Positions 54,712 to 63,371 of a DNA stretch of 64,000 bases are shown one piece after another. Source of the DNA: Catellatospora bangladeshensis (GTDB taxonomy: Bacteria; Actinomycetota; Actinomycetes; Mycobacteriales; Micromonosporaceae); NCBI RefSeq assembly GCF_016862575.1, contig NZ_BONF01000002.1, forward strand, positions 1 through 64,000, written 5' to 3'. The notes under the pieces were generated by a model. That model saw nothing but the letters and a program-made list of their open reading frames with translations. It was not told where the DNA came from and searched no databases. The position numbers and the translations under genes were made by a program. Position 1 is the first letter of the stretch. Every line of letters starts with the position of its first letter.

Positions 54712-55920
54712 TCATGCTGGCTTGGACTGCTGTTCTCCCTGCGTACCGGGCTCCAGGCGGCCCAGCGCGAGGGCGATCCGCAGGGTGAACGCGTCACGGG
54801 GAGTCAGCGGTCCGAAGCCTGTGACCTCAGCCACTCGGCGCAGCCGGTAACGCACCGTGTTCGGGTGGACGAACAACGCGCGAGCCGTCGCCTCCAGCGC
54901 GCCGCCGTGGTTGAGGAACGCGTCCAGCGTCTCCAGCAGCTCCCCGCTGGTCCGGGCGAGCGCGCCGTACGCCGAGTGGCGCAGGATGCGCCGGGCCTCG
55001 CCGTCCCCGGCCAGGGCCCGCTCGGGCAGCAGGTCGTCGGCGGCGACCGGGCGGGGCGCGGCGGGCCAGGCGGGCGCGGCCCGGTAGCCCGCCATCGCTG
55101 CGCGGGCCGACTCGGTGGCCGCCTCCAGCGACGGCACGGCCGGGCCGACCACGACCGGTCCGGCGCCGAACGCGGGCAGCAGGCGCTCGGCCGTGCCGAC
55201 CGGGTCGGCGGCCCCGCCCATGACCACGACCAGGCGGTCGCCGTGCACGCCGCCCAGCACCTCCACGTCGGCCCGCCGGGCCGCCCGGTGCACGCCGTGC
55301 AGCACCACGGCCGCCTCGCCGCCGGGGGAGCGGCCCACCACCACCGCGACCGGCGGCGCGTCGGTCCAGCCGAGCGCGGCCGCGCGGCTGGCCAGCACGT
55401 CCGCCGAGTCGCCGCGCAGCAGCGCGTCCACCAGCAGCGCCTGCAGCCGGGCGTCCCAGGCGCCGCGGGACTCGGCGGCGCGCGCGTACACCCGGGCCGC
55501 GGCGAAGGCGACCTCGCGCGAGTAGCGCAGCACCGCCTCGCGCAGCTGCTGCTCCTCACCCTTTGCGGCGAGGTGGGGCACCTGCTCCTCGACCACGTCG
55601 ATGGTGACCTTGATCAGGGCCACGGTCTGCTGCAGGTTGATGCTGCGGGCCAGCGCCCGCGGCGCGACGTCGAACACCTCGTCGGAGACGGCCTGCGGGC
55701 CTCCCCTGGCGCCCGCCCCTTGGCGCAGCCACTGCACCAGCGACTGCACTCCGGCCTGGGCCACCAGCATGACCCACGAACGCTGGTCGGCGGGCAGCTC
55801 CCGGAACCAGGCCAGCGTCTCGTCCATGCGCGACACGCTGGCGGTGGCGAGCGCGCCCGCGGACCGCTCGATCTGCCGCAGGGTCGCGGCCAGCGGCTCC
55901 CCGTCGGTCATGTGCCCCAT
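54712..55920 (-). CDS. fasR: FasR-like fatty acid synthesis regulator (PucR/CdaR type)
   Basis: The 402-residue regulator has a central GGDEF-like/CdaR ligand region and a C-terminal PucR-type helix-turn-helix (ETLDAFLNHGGALEATARALFVHPNTVRYRLRRVAEVTG, about residues 325-365). Position directly upstream of fabD in the same direction is that of FasR, the activator of fab genes in Streptomyces coelicolor, hence the name. ATG at 55920 or 55911 are both possible and neither has a good ribosome site. The gene is separated from fabD by 118 bp holding the candidate operator. Confidence 0.88.
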   Translation of the reverse strand: MGHMTDGEPLAATLRQIERSAGALATASVSRMDETLAWFRELPADQRSWVMLVAQAGVQSLVQWLRQGAGARGGPQAVSDEVFDVAPRALARSINLQQTVALIKVTIDVVEEQVPHLAAKGEEQQLREAVLRYSREVAFAAARVYARAAESRGAWDARLQALLVDALLRGDSADVLASRAAALGWTDAPPVAVVVGRSPGGEAAVVLHGVHRAARRADVEVLGGVHGDRLVVVMGGAADPVGTAERLLPAFGAGPVVVGPAVPSLEAATESARAAMAGYRAAPAWPAAPRPVAADDLLPERALAGDGEARRILRHSAYGALARTSGELLETLDAFLNHGGALEATARALFVHPNTVRYRLRRVAEVTGFGPLTPRDAFTLRIALALGRLEPGTQGEQQSKPA

Positions 55921-56008
55921 GATAGGTAGCCGCCGGCCCGCCGAACCGCGGCTCACGGCGCACCGCCCGGCGCGGCGGTGAACCCGGGACGCCGCTTGGC
56001 CAGAGCCG

Positions 56009-56821
56009 TCACGGCTGGTGGCGCGCCTCTCCCGGGATCGTGGGATAAGCCTGTGTGGGCGGGTATGCCGGGGCGGCGGTCTCCGGGTCCGGCGCCGGGC
56101 CCGCCGCCGGGTAGGCCGGCGCCGAGTCCACGACGGCCTGCGCCGCACGCTGGCGGCGGCTCAGCCACACGGCCAGCACGACGATGCCGACGATCACGAG
56201 CAGGCCGAGCACGCCGCCCACCACGGCCACCACGGGCCACGGGAAGGAGCTGTCCTCCGCGACCGCGCGCAGCTTGTTGTCCTCGCCGACCTGCAGGTCC
56301 CAGCGCACGGTGCGGCCGTCGACGACCGCGCGGGAGTCGTGCTCGACCACCTCGCCGGGGAAGGTGACCGCGAACGTGATCCGGATGCCGCTCAGGAACG
56401 GGCGCATCAGCTCAGCCTGCCTGCCCAGGTCGGCGACGCCGGTGCCGAGGTCGGCGGTGAAGACGTACTTCCCGTCGGCATGGGTGAGCGAGGGCGCGCC
56501 CGGCTTGCCGGAGTTGAAGTCCGCCAGCGGCAGGTCGTCGTAGACGATCTTCTTGCCGTAGTACTTCCCGTCGTCGTACACCTCGGTGCGCGAGCCCTCC
56601 GGCAGGTCGGACATCCCGCTCTCGGCGCTGGCGAAGGCCTGCTCCGGGTCCTTGCCGCTCAGCTTGAGCACCGACTTGTCCAGCGCCAGCACGACCGTGC
56701 CGTCCAGCGTGTCGTCGCTGTTGACGGTCATGTCCAAATCGAGCTTCATGCAGCCGGTCAGGCTGAACGCGACCAGCGCGAGCGCGGCGAGGGTGCGCAG
56801 GGAGGTCCGGAGCTTCCGCAT
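56009..56821 (-). CDS. LppM-like lipoprotein (DUF3153)
   Basis: The 270-residue envelope protein has a signal peptide with lipobox SLTGC, an LppM-type beta/alpha domain (MKLDLDMTVNSDDTLDGTVVLALDKSVL, near residues 25-55), one C-terminal membrane helix (about residues 197-222) and a short Pro/Tyr-rich cytoplasmic tail. LppM of mycobacteria binds lipids and is linked to lipid transport. ATG at 56821 is preferred over 56839. Next on the same strand upstream is another exported protein. Confidence 0.85.
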   Translation of the reverse strand: MRKLRTSLRTLAALALVAFSLTGCMKLDLDMTVNSDDTLDGTVVLALDKSVLKLSGKDPEQAFASAESGMSDLPEGSRTEVYDDGKYYGKKIVYDDLPLADFNSGKPGAPSLTHADGKYVFTADLGTGVADLGRQAELMRPFLSGIRITFAVTFPGEVVEHDSRAVVDGRTVRWDLQVGEDNKLRAVAEDSSFPWPVVAVVGGVLGLLVIVGIVVLAVWLSRRQRAAQAVVDSAPAYPAAGPAPDPETAAPAYPPTQAYPTIPGEARHQP

Positions 56822-56876
56822 CCGGCCAGTATGTGGCACCGCCGCCGCGCCGGGAAGCCGGGCGGCGGTGCCCAGG

Positions 56877-57524
56877 TCAGACGGTCCGCCGGAACGCGTA
56901 CGCGATGGCGAAGACGCCGAGTGCGATCACGACGACGACCGCGCCGTTCAGCCCGACGAAGCGCTGCCAGTCGCCGACCATGGCCTGGATGTCCGGCTCG
57001 GCCGCGCCCGACTCCGGCAGGCCGCCGCCCTTGCCGCCACCCTGCCCCAGCTCGGCGCTGCCCAGCGGCACACCGGCCTGGCGCAGCGAGGTCTCCATGG
57101 TCAGGCGGCCGATGAACCAGCCCGCGGCGACCTTGCGCTTGTCCGGCTGGGCGGCCGGGCGGAACACCCGAGGCCCGCCGACGGCCTGCGGGTAGATGTC
57201 GTAGGTCTGCTTGTCGACGTCGTTGAGCGCGGTCACCACGGTGAACTTCGGGCCCAGCTTGTCGGCCGCGGGCGACTTGGTCACACCGGGCCGGCTCGCC
57301 AGCCAGTCCACCTCGGTGATCATCGCGCCGAACTCCTTGGGGTGCTGATCGGAGCGCAGTGTGATGGGCGCCGACAGCGACTCGCCGCTGATCGTGATGC
57401 TCCTCACCACCGGTGAGGGACTGGGCTTCGGCGAAGGTGTCGGTGCGGCGTACGCGGGCGCGCCGAGCAGCAGCAGGGCTGCCGCGAACAGTCCTGCCGC
57501 GACCTTCAGAGTGCTGCGCTTCAT
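56877..57524 (-). CDS. Exported membrane-anchored protein of unknown function
   Basis: The 215-residue protein has a signal peptide (residues 1-25, ending PAYA), a Pro/Ser-rich start, one central domain of about 120 residues (ITLRSDQHPKEFGAMITEVDWL; TYDIYPQAVGGPRVFRP) and a C-terminal membrane helix (GAVVVVIALGVFAIAYAF). It should face outward, anchored by the C-terminus. I do not recognise the family. The start at 57524 is the first Met before the signal peptide. Confidence 0.82.
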   Translation of the reverse strand: MKRSTLKVAAGLFAAALLLLGAPAYAAPTPSPKPSPSPVVRSITISGESLSAPITLRSDQHPKEFGAMITEVDWLASRPGVTKSPAADKLGPKFTVVTALNDVDKQTYDIYPQAVGGPRVFRPAAQPDKRKVAAGWFIGRLTMETSLRQAGVPLGSAELGQGGGKGGGLPESGAAEPDIQAMVGDWQRFVGLNGAVVVVIALGVFAIAYAFRRTV

Positions 57525-57750
57525 AGCCGCCCCGTTTCGTGCGTCACCTGGTGCCAGTGTGACCGGTGGTACCCCAGTAAGACCCACGGCGAACCCGTTC
57601 GGTTGCAGATCGGATAGTCACGTTTCAGACACGGTTCACACGGTGCCCGGTTGGTCACGAAAACCGCACGTCAACTGGCCGGGAACCAAACCGGCCGGTA
57701 GCGTCGACCAACTGCGGAATGCGGTGGAGCATAACGAAGCGGAGGCGATC

Positions 57751-58353
57751 GTGGGGGACAGTATCCAGCGGCCGGGACGGCGGCGGCGGGCCCGGCTCGG
57801 CGGGGCGATGATCGCCCTGGCGGCGGCCCTCGGCGCGCTGCTGCTCGGGGCGAGCCCGGCCTGGGCGCACAACTCGCTGGTCGAGGCCACACCCGCGAAG
57901 AACGCCACGCTGGCCGCACCTCCCGCGCAGGTGAAACTGCGCTTCCTCGCGACGCTGAAGAGCGACGGCACCAAGCTGACGGTGACCGGTCCGGACGGGG
58001 CCGCGGCGGCGGGCGCCACGGCGGTCAGCGGCAAGGCCGTGTCCGCACCGTTCACCGGCACGGCGGGCGGCGCCTACACGGTGGCGTACGAGGTGCTGTC
58101 CCAGGACGGCCACCTCATCAAGGGGTCCTACAAGTTCACCCTGGACACGGCGGAGAGCGCCGCGGCGAGCCCGACCGCGGTGCCGTCGCCGGCCGCCCCG
58201 TCCTCGGCGGCGCCGTCCACCGTGGCCGCCGCCCCCGCGGCGGACACCGAGGAGGAGACCCCGTGGGGCCCCTGGATCGGTGGCGCCGTGGTGGCGGGAC
58301 TGGTGGTCGGCGGTCTGATCAGCTTCGTCAGGCAGCGTCGGGCGAAAGCCTGA
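57751..58353 (+). CDS. CopC domain copper-binding protein
   Basis: The 200-residue exported protein has a long signal peptide (to about residue 39) cleaved before His, giving the [11 protein letters not shown] start of mature CopC with its N-terminal copper-binding His. [17 protein letters not shown] (second conserved Asp-x-His) follows. A Pro/Ser/Ala linker and a C-terminal membrane helix anchor it. Copper trafficking outside the membrane is likely; the usual CopD partner is absent. GTG at 57751 follows GGAGG by 5 bp. Its 3' end overlaps the gltX 3' end by 26 bp. Confidence 0.9.
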   Translation: MGDSIQRPGRRRRARLGGAMIALAAALGALLLGASPAWAHNSLVEATPAKNATLAAPPAQVKLRFLATLKSDGTKLTVTGPDGAAAAGATAVSGKAVSAPFTGTAGGAYTVAYEVLSQDGHLIKGSYKFTLDTAESAAASPTAVPSPAAPSSAAPSTVAAAPAADTEEETPWGPWIGGAVVAGLVVGGLISFVRQRRAKA

Positions 58354-59764
58354 CCAGCCGCTGCAGGGTGCGCTCGCGACCGAGCACCTCCAGCGACTCG
58401 AACAGGGGCAGGCCCACGGAGCGGCCGGTGACGGCGACGCGGACCGGGGCCTGCGCCTTGCCCAGCTTGAGGCCGTGCGCCTCGCCCACGGCGACGACGG
58501 TGTTCTTCAGTGACTCGGTGTCCCAGGACGGCAGCCCGCGCAGCGCGGCGATCACGTCCGGCAGGATGCCCGCGTCCTTGGACGCCTTGGCCCAGGACGC
58601 CTCGTCGATCACCGGCTCATCCACGAAGAGGAAGTCCACGTAGGACGGCACCTCGGACAGCACCGCGATGCGGGTCTGCACCAGCTCCGCGACCTGCGCG
58701 AACACGGCCGGGTCGTACCGGTCGGCGTCCCACGGCGGCGGCGTTACGCCGTACCCGCGCTCGGCCCGCTCCTCCTCGGTCGGGAACGGCCCGGTCAGCC
58801 ACGGCGCGCACGCCTGCGTGAACTCTTCCACGCTCAGCGCCCGGATGTACTCGCCGTTGAACGCGCGCAGCTTCTTCTCGTCGAAGAAGGCGGGGGAGGG
58901 GTTGACCTCCTCCAGGCGGAACTCGTCCTCGATCACCGACCACGGCACGATCTCCCGGTCGCCGCTGGGCGCCCAGCCGAGCAGCATCAGGTAGTTGCGC
59001 ATGGCGGCGGCGAGGTAGCCCTCGTCGCGGTACATCTCCAGGGCGACCTTGTCGCGGCGCTTGGACAGCTTCTGCCGCTTCTCGTTCACCACGACCGGCA
59101 CGTGCGCCCAGACCGGCGGGGTGTGGCCCAGCGCCTCCCACAGCAGCTGCTGCTTGGGGGTGTTGGGCAGGTGCTCCTCGGCCCGGATGACGTGGGTGAT
59201 CCCCATCGTCATGTCGTCCACGACGTTGGCCAGCAGGAACACCGGCGAGCCGTCGCCGCGCGCGATGACGAAGTCCTCGATCAGCTTGTTCTCGAAGGTC
59301 GGCTCGCCGCGGATCAGGTCGACGACCTTGGTGACACCCTCGTCCGGGGTGCGGAAGCGCAGCGCGCGGCCCTCGCCCGGGGGCAGGCCCCGGTCGCGGC
59401 AGAAGCCGTCGTAGCCGGAGTACTTGTTGTCGGTACGCGCCTGCACGTCGTCGCGGGTGCAGTCGCAGTAGTACGCCCGGCCCGCGTCGACCAGCTGCTG
59501 GGCGGCCTTGGTGTGCTCGGCGTGGTACGCCGACTGGAACAGGGGCCCCTCGTACGTGTCGCGGGCGATGCCGATCCACTCCAGCGCGGAGAGGATGCCC
59601 TCGGTCCACTCGGGGCGGTTGCGCGCCGCGTCGGTGTCCTCGATCCGCAGCACGAACACGCCGCCCTGCTGCTTGGCGAAGACCGCGTTCTGCAGCGCCG
59701 AGCGGGCGCCGCCGACGTGGAACATACCGGTCGGGGAAGGGGCGAATCGCACACGTACCGTCAC
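58328..59764 (-). CDS. gltX: Glutamyl-tRNA synthetase
   Basis: The 478-residue class I synthetase has the HIGH-type motif [18 protein letters not shown] at the N-terminus, the KMSKS-type motif KLSKRRDKV near residue 240, and Cys residues YYCDC and GFCRDRG of the zinc-binding insert. It charges tRNA-Glu (and possibly tRNA-Gln, later amidated). GTG at 59764 gives the natural start [13 protein letters not shown]. Its stop lies inside the 3' end of the convergent copC-like gene. Confidence 0.96.
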   Translation of the reverse strand: MTVRVRFAPSPTGMFHVGGARSALQNAVFAKQQGGVFVLRIEDTDAARNRPEWTEGILSALEWIGIARDTYEGPLFQSAYHAEHTKAAQQLVDAGRAYYCDCTRDDVQARTDNKYSGYDGFCRDRGLPPGEGRALRFRTPDEGVTKVVDLIRGEPTFENKLIEDFVIARGDGSPVFLLANVVDDMTMGITHVIRAEEHLPNTPKQQLLWEALGHTPPVWAHVPVVVNEKRQKLSKRRDKVALEMYRDEGYLAAAMRNYLMLLGWAPSGDREIVPWSVIEDEFRLEEVNPSPAFFDEKKLRAFNGEYIRALSVEEFTQACAPWLTGPFPTEEERAERGYGVTPPPWDADRYDPAVFAQVAELVQTRIAVLSEVPSYVDFLFVDEPVIDEASWAKASKDAGILPDVIAALRGLPSWDTESLKNTVVAVGEAHGLKLGKAQAPVRVAVTGRSVGLPLFESLEVLGRERTLQRLVRLSPDAA

Positions 59765-59816
59765 GGCTTCCAGGGTACGGCCCGCCCCCGCCCACCCCGC
59801 CACCAGGTTTACCGAC

Positions 59817-59869
59817 GAAGGAAGGGCACCTTCTTAACGCTATGCGTAGAAGAAGGTGCCCTTCTTAAC
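59817..59869 (+). repeat. Inverted repeat, family A, copy 8
   Basis: Full-length copy (GAAGGAAGGGCACC, loop AACGCTATGCGTAG, AAGGTGCCCTTCTTAAC) between gltX and the glycosyltransferase gene. Here the glycosyltransferase stop lies 3 bp beyond the other (TTAAC) end, so it is not fused to a stop codon at the AAGG end as in six others. Confidence 0.95.
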
Positions 59870-59872
59870 CCC

Positions 59873-61423
59873 TCAGGGCTGGGTGGGCTGCTCCCGGACC
59901 AGGAGGGCCACCGCGACACCCTGCGTACGCTGGGCGAACACCGTGGTGAACTCGTCGCGCAGCAGCTCGGCACGGGCCACCGGCATGTGCGCGAACAGGT
60001 CCTTGTCCGGCGCGGAGGTGACCAGCCAGAGCCGGTTCACGCCCGCGGCGCACGCGGCCGGGTCGTCGCACTCGACCGCTTCGAAGCTGCCCCGGTCCTG
60101 CCCGCGCACCGCGACGAACACGTCCTTCGGGGCGCCCGCCACGTCACGCAGCTCGAACGTCATCCCGCGCCGGAACGTGCGCGGCCCGCCGTAGGTGTCG
60201 CCGCCATACGCGATCGCGTCCCCCGGCAGCAGCCGCGGCTTCATGATCTCGGCGGCGGTACGCAGGTCCGCCTGGTTGCCCCCGGGCAGCGTGCGCGCCT
60301 CGACCTGCCCCGGCAGCCCGATCAGCGCCAGCACCGCGAGCGCGGCCAGCGCCACCGCCCAGGCGGGCCCGTCCCCCGCCAGCGTGCGCGGCGGACGGGC
60401 ACCCGCCACCGGGACCAGCGCCGCCGCCCGCGTCGAGAGCTGCCGCAGGGTGCAGGCGGCCAGCAGCACCCAGGCCGGGACCGTGAAGAGCAGGTACCGG
60501 GAGAGCATCATGTTGATCACGGGGGTCAGCGCCAGCACGGCGGCGGGCGGCAGCAGCGCCCAGGCCAGCAGGAAGCGGCGGCGCGGCTCGGCCAGCCGCA
60601 CCGACAGCACCGCCAGCGCGATCACCAGCAGGCCGACCCACATCGAGCCGAAGATGCTGGTCAGGAACTCGCGGATCGACTCCTCGCCGCGGTCGCCGAT
60701 CCAGCCGATCTGGCCGGTCTGCCGCTTGCCGAGCCAGAGCAGCGGGGCCACCGGCAGCCCACCGGCGGCGGTCGTCAGCAGCCAGTTGCGGACCGCGGCC
60801 GAGCGAGCCCCGGCCATGCTGACCGCGAGCACCGCGTACGCCGCGAGCACGGTCAGCGCGACGAGATGCGACCACCCGATAGCGGTGACCGCGAGGGCGT
60901 AGGGCACCCAGCGCCGCCACGAGCCCGGCTGGTCCAGCGCGCGCAGCAGCAGCAGCGCACCGGCCACCGTGCAGGCCAGCGCGAGCGCGTACGGCCGCGC
61001 CTCCGCGCCATACCGCGAAACGGACGGCAGCAGCGCGAACAGCAGGCCGGCGACGAGGCCGGTGCCGGGGGAGAAGAGCCGCCGTCCCAGCGCGCCGACC
61101 AGGCCGGCCGCGGCCGCCATGGCCAGCGCCGAGGGCAGGCGCAGGCTGGTGAGGCCGTCCCCGAAGAGGGCGACCCACGCGCGGGTGAACACGTAGAACG
61201 GCGCGAAGACGGCATCTACCTTGGACAACAGCAGCTGGAGCTGGTGGTTGTCGAGTGAGGCGGCCCACCAGGTGGCGTACTCGTCCCGCCAGAGCGCGCG
61301 GCGCTCGTGGCCGATCAAGACGGTGACCAGGGTGACCAGTGCGGGCAGCGCGACGGGGAGGCTGCGGGCGAGCCGGGAGCCGGAATCGGCGGCGCCGGTC
61401 GCGTGCGGTTGTGGGCGGGTCAA
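59873..61423 (-). CDS. GT-C fold membrane glycosyltransferase (mannosyltransferase-like)
   Basis: The 516-residue integral membrane protein has about 11-12 helices. After helix 1 comes RRALWRDEYATWWAAS, the acidic DE loop typical of GT39/GT-C enzymes using a polyprenyl-phosphate sugar, then SRYGAEARPYALALA and a C-terminal periplasmic domain of about 150 residues. It transfers a sugar outside the membrane. TTG at 61423, with AGGGGG upstream, is preferred; a TTG at 61480 is possible. It is divergent from the Stealth gene, suggesting joint work on a cell surface glycan. Confidence 0.8.
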   Translation of the reverse strand: MTRPQPHATGAADSGSRLARSLPVALPALVTLVTVLIGHERRALWRDEYATWWAASLDNHQLQLLLSKVDAVFAPFYVFTRAWVALFGDGLTSLRLPSALAMAAAAGLVGALGRRLFSPGTGLVAGLLFALLPSVSRYGAEARPYALALACTVAGALLLLRALDQPGSWRRWVPYALAVTAIGWSHLVALTVLAAYAVLAVSMAGARSAAVRNWLLTTAAGGLPVAPLLWLGKRQTGQIGWIGDRGEESIREFLTSIFGSMWVGLLVIALAVLSVRLAEPRRRFLLAWALLPPAAVLALTPVINMMLSRYLLFTVPAWVLLAACTLRQLSTRAAALVPVAGARPPRTLAGDGPAWAVALAALAVLALIGLPGQVEARTLPGGNQADLRTAAEIMKPRLLPGDAIAYGGDTYGGPRTFRRGMTFELRDVAGAPKDVFVAVRGQDRGSFEAVECDDPAACAAGVNRLWLVTSAPDKDLFAHMPVARAELLRDEFTTVFAQRTQGVAVALLVREQPTQP

Positions 61424-61521
61424 GCGTTGACCCCCTGACGGCTGAAAACGGCAGTCAACATGAATATCCTTATTGACCAAATACCCAGACTTATGCGGCT
61501 TATCACCTATGTTGGAGCGTT

Positions 61522-63186
61522 GTGAAGCAGATTGTCAAACGCCTCCTGCCGAGGCCCGCACTGCGCGCCGCCGCCTTCCGCCTCCCGCTCCGCCAGCGCG
61601 TCCGCATCGCCAAACTGCTCGCCGGCGGACCGGTCCGCACCCGCGGCCCGGTGGCACCCGCGGCCTCCTCCCCGGCCCGTGCCTGGCACGACAACCTGCA
61701 GACCGTCACCGGCCTGCTGGACGCCGCCGGCCTCGACTACTTCTGCGTGCCGCACACCGATCCCAAGCGCAGCGCCGTCGCCGTCGCCGCCGAGCACCGC
61801 GCCGCGGTGCTGCGCCTGCTGCGCGGCCAGGGCGCCGCGCAGGTGGTGCGCACCCTCGACACCGCCGGCCGCCGGGTCAGCCCGCAGCGCTGCGCGGTGG
61901 TCCAGGTCCACCGCGCAGGTACGGGCCGCGCGGGAGCGCCGCAGCTCGACGGCGCGTACGCCTGCGAGATCGAGTTCTGGGCGACCGTGAAGGACAAGGG
62001 CTGGCAGGCGCCGCGCCAGGTGGGACCGCGCGCGCACAAGGTCGGCACCGTGCTCAGCGTGGACAATCCCGTGCAGTACGTGCCCGCCGAGCGGCTGTCG
62101 GCGTTCATGCCGCGCGACGGCGAGCCGCGCTACCGCAGCCGCGCCGTGTACGCCGAGCCCGGCCCCACCGACGTGCGCTTCCCCATCGACGTCGTCTACA
62201 CCTGGGTCGACGGCGACGACCCGGCCTGGCGCATCCGCAAGGCCCAGGCGCTCGGCGAGGACCCCGACGACTCGTTCGCCGGGCTGGCCACCAACGCGTC
62301 CCGGTTCACCTCACGCGACGAGCTGCTCTACTCGATGCGCTCGCTGCACGCGTTCGCGCCCTGGGTCAACCACATCTACCTGGTGACCGACGACCAGACG
62401 CCGTCCTGGCTGGACCTGGACTCGGCGTACGTCACGCTGGTCTCGCACAAGGAGATCTTCGGCGACGTGGGGCGGCTGCCCACGTTCAACTCGCACGCCA
62501 TCGAGTCGCGGCTGCACCGGGTGCCCGGCCTGGCCGAGCACTTCCTGTACTTCAACGACGACATGATCCTGGGCCGCCCCGTGCTGCCCACCCAGTTCTT
62601 CTTCGCCAACGGCGTGGCTAAGTTCTTCCCGTCCAGCTCGCTGGTGGACGTGAACCCGCCCGCGCCCGCCGACGCCCCGGTGGACGTCGCCGCCAAGAAC
62701 AACCGGCGGCTGCTGCAGGAGCGCTTCGGCACGCAGCTCTACCAGAAGATGCGGCACGTGCCGTACCCGCTGCTGCGCAGCGTGCTGGAGGAGATCGAGA
62801 CCGAGCTGCACGTGGAGTCGCACGCGACCGCGTCGCACCAGTTCCGCGACCGGGGCGACCTGTCCATCCCGTCGTCGCTGGCGCACTACTGGGCGCACAG
62901 CACCGGACGCTCGGTGCCCGGCTCGATCAGCCACACCTACATCGACCTGGGCCGCCTTATCGCGCCGGTGATGCTGGCCCGGCTGGTCCGGCAGCGCAAC
63001 GTCGACGTGTTCTGCCTGAACGACACCGACTCCGCCGTCGCCGACCTCGCCGAGCAGGCCGGCATGGTGCGCGACTTCATGGAGTCGTACTTCCCGTTCC
63101 ACGCGCCGTGGGAGCTGTCCGGCCGCATGGACCTCACCCAGCGCACCCGCCAGCCCGAACCGGCCGGGGCCCCGGCCCGGGGCTGA
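61522..63186 (+). CDS. Stealth family sugar-phosphotransferase
   Basis: The 554-residue protein has the Stealth conserved regions in order: CR1 PIDVVYTWVDGDDPAWR near residue 230, CR2 SRDELLYSMRSLHAFAPWVNHIYLVTDDQTPSWL near residue 265, CR3 RRLLQERFGTQLYQKMRHVPYPL near residue 395 and CR4 SYFPFHAPWE near residue 530. Stealth proteins are D-hexose-1-phosphoryl transferases building phosphate-linked capsule or cell wall glycans. The N-terminal 180 residues are a variable domain. GTG at 61522 follows TTGGAG. It sits between a GT-C glycosyltransferase and an ABC exporter gene. Confidence 0.92.
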   Translation: MKQIVKRLLPRPALRAAAFRLPLRQRVRIAKLLAGGPVRTRGPVAPAASSPARAWHDNLQTVTGLLDAAGLDYFCVPHTDPKRSAVAVAAEHRAAVLRLLRGQGAAQVVRTLDTAGRRVSPQRCAVVQVHRAGTGRAGAPQLDGAYACEIEFWATVKDKGWQAPRQVGPRAHKVGTVLSVDNPVQYVPAERLSAFMPRDGEPRYRSRAVYAEPGPTDVRFPIDVVYTWVDGDDPAWRIRKAQALGEDPDDSFAGLATNASRFTSRDELLYSMRSLHAFAPWVNHIYLVTDDQTPSWLDLDSAYVTLVSHKEIFGDVGRLPTFNSHAIESRLHRVPGLAEHFLYFNDDMILGRPVLPTQFFFANGVAKFFPSSSLVDVNPPAPADAPVDVAAKNNRRLLQERFGTQLYQKMRHVPYPLLRSVLEEIETELHVESHATASHQFRDRGDLSIPSSLAHYWAHSTGRSVPGSISHTYIDLGRLIAPVMLARLVRQRNVDVFCLNDTDSAVADLAEQAGMVRDFMESYFPFHAPWELSGRMDLTQRTRQPEPAGAPARG

Positions 63187-63250
63187 GCGTCCCGGCGGTG
63201 GCACGGTCACGCGGCGGTGACTCGGTCACGCGCCGGTGGCGCGTCGGTCG

Positions 63251-63315
63251 ATGATCGGCGTTTCGTGTCAAGATCTGTGGCCAGACCGCAGATCTCGACA
63301 CGAAACGCCGATCAA
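63251..63315. repeat. Inverted repeat, family B, copy 5
   Basis: ATGATCGGCGTTTCGTGTCA and TCGACACGAAACGCCGATCA are near-perfect arms; AGATCTGTGG and CCGCAGATCT pair inside. It is the most regular copy. It lies 65 bp after the Stealth stop. Confidence 0.95.
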
Positions 63316-63371
63316 GCCTCCCGGACGCGGACCAAGCCACCCCGAGACGCGGACAAAGCCGGCCCGGCCGG

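Noticed and set aside
1975-59869. Family A repeats as an insertion sequence
   Set aside because: Elements are only about 54 bp with no transposase and no clear target duplication; they are reported as inverted repeats instead.
59102-61258. 718-codon plus-strand open frame opposite gltX and the GT-C gene
   Set aside because: Antisense shadow with Gln/Arg-rich low-complexity product, passing through a family A repeat.
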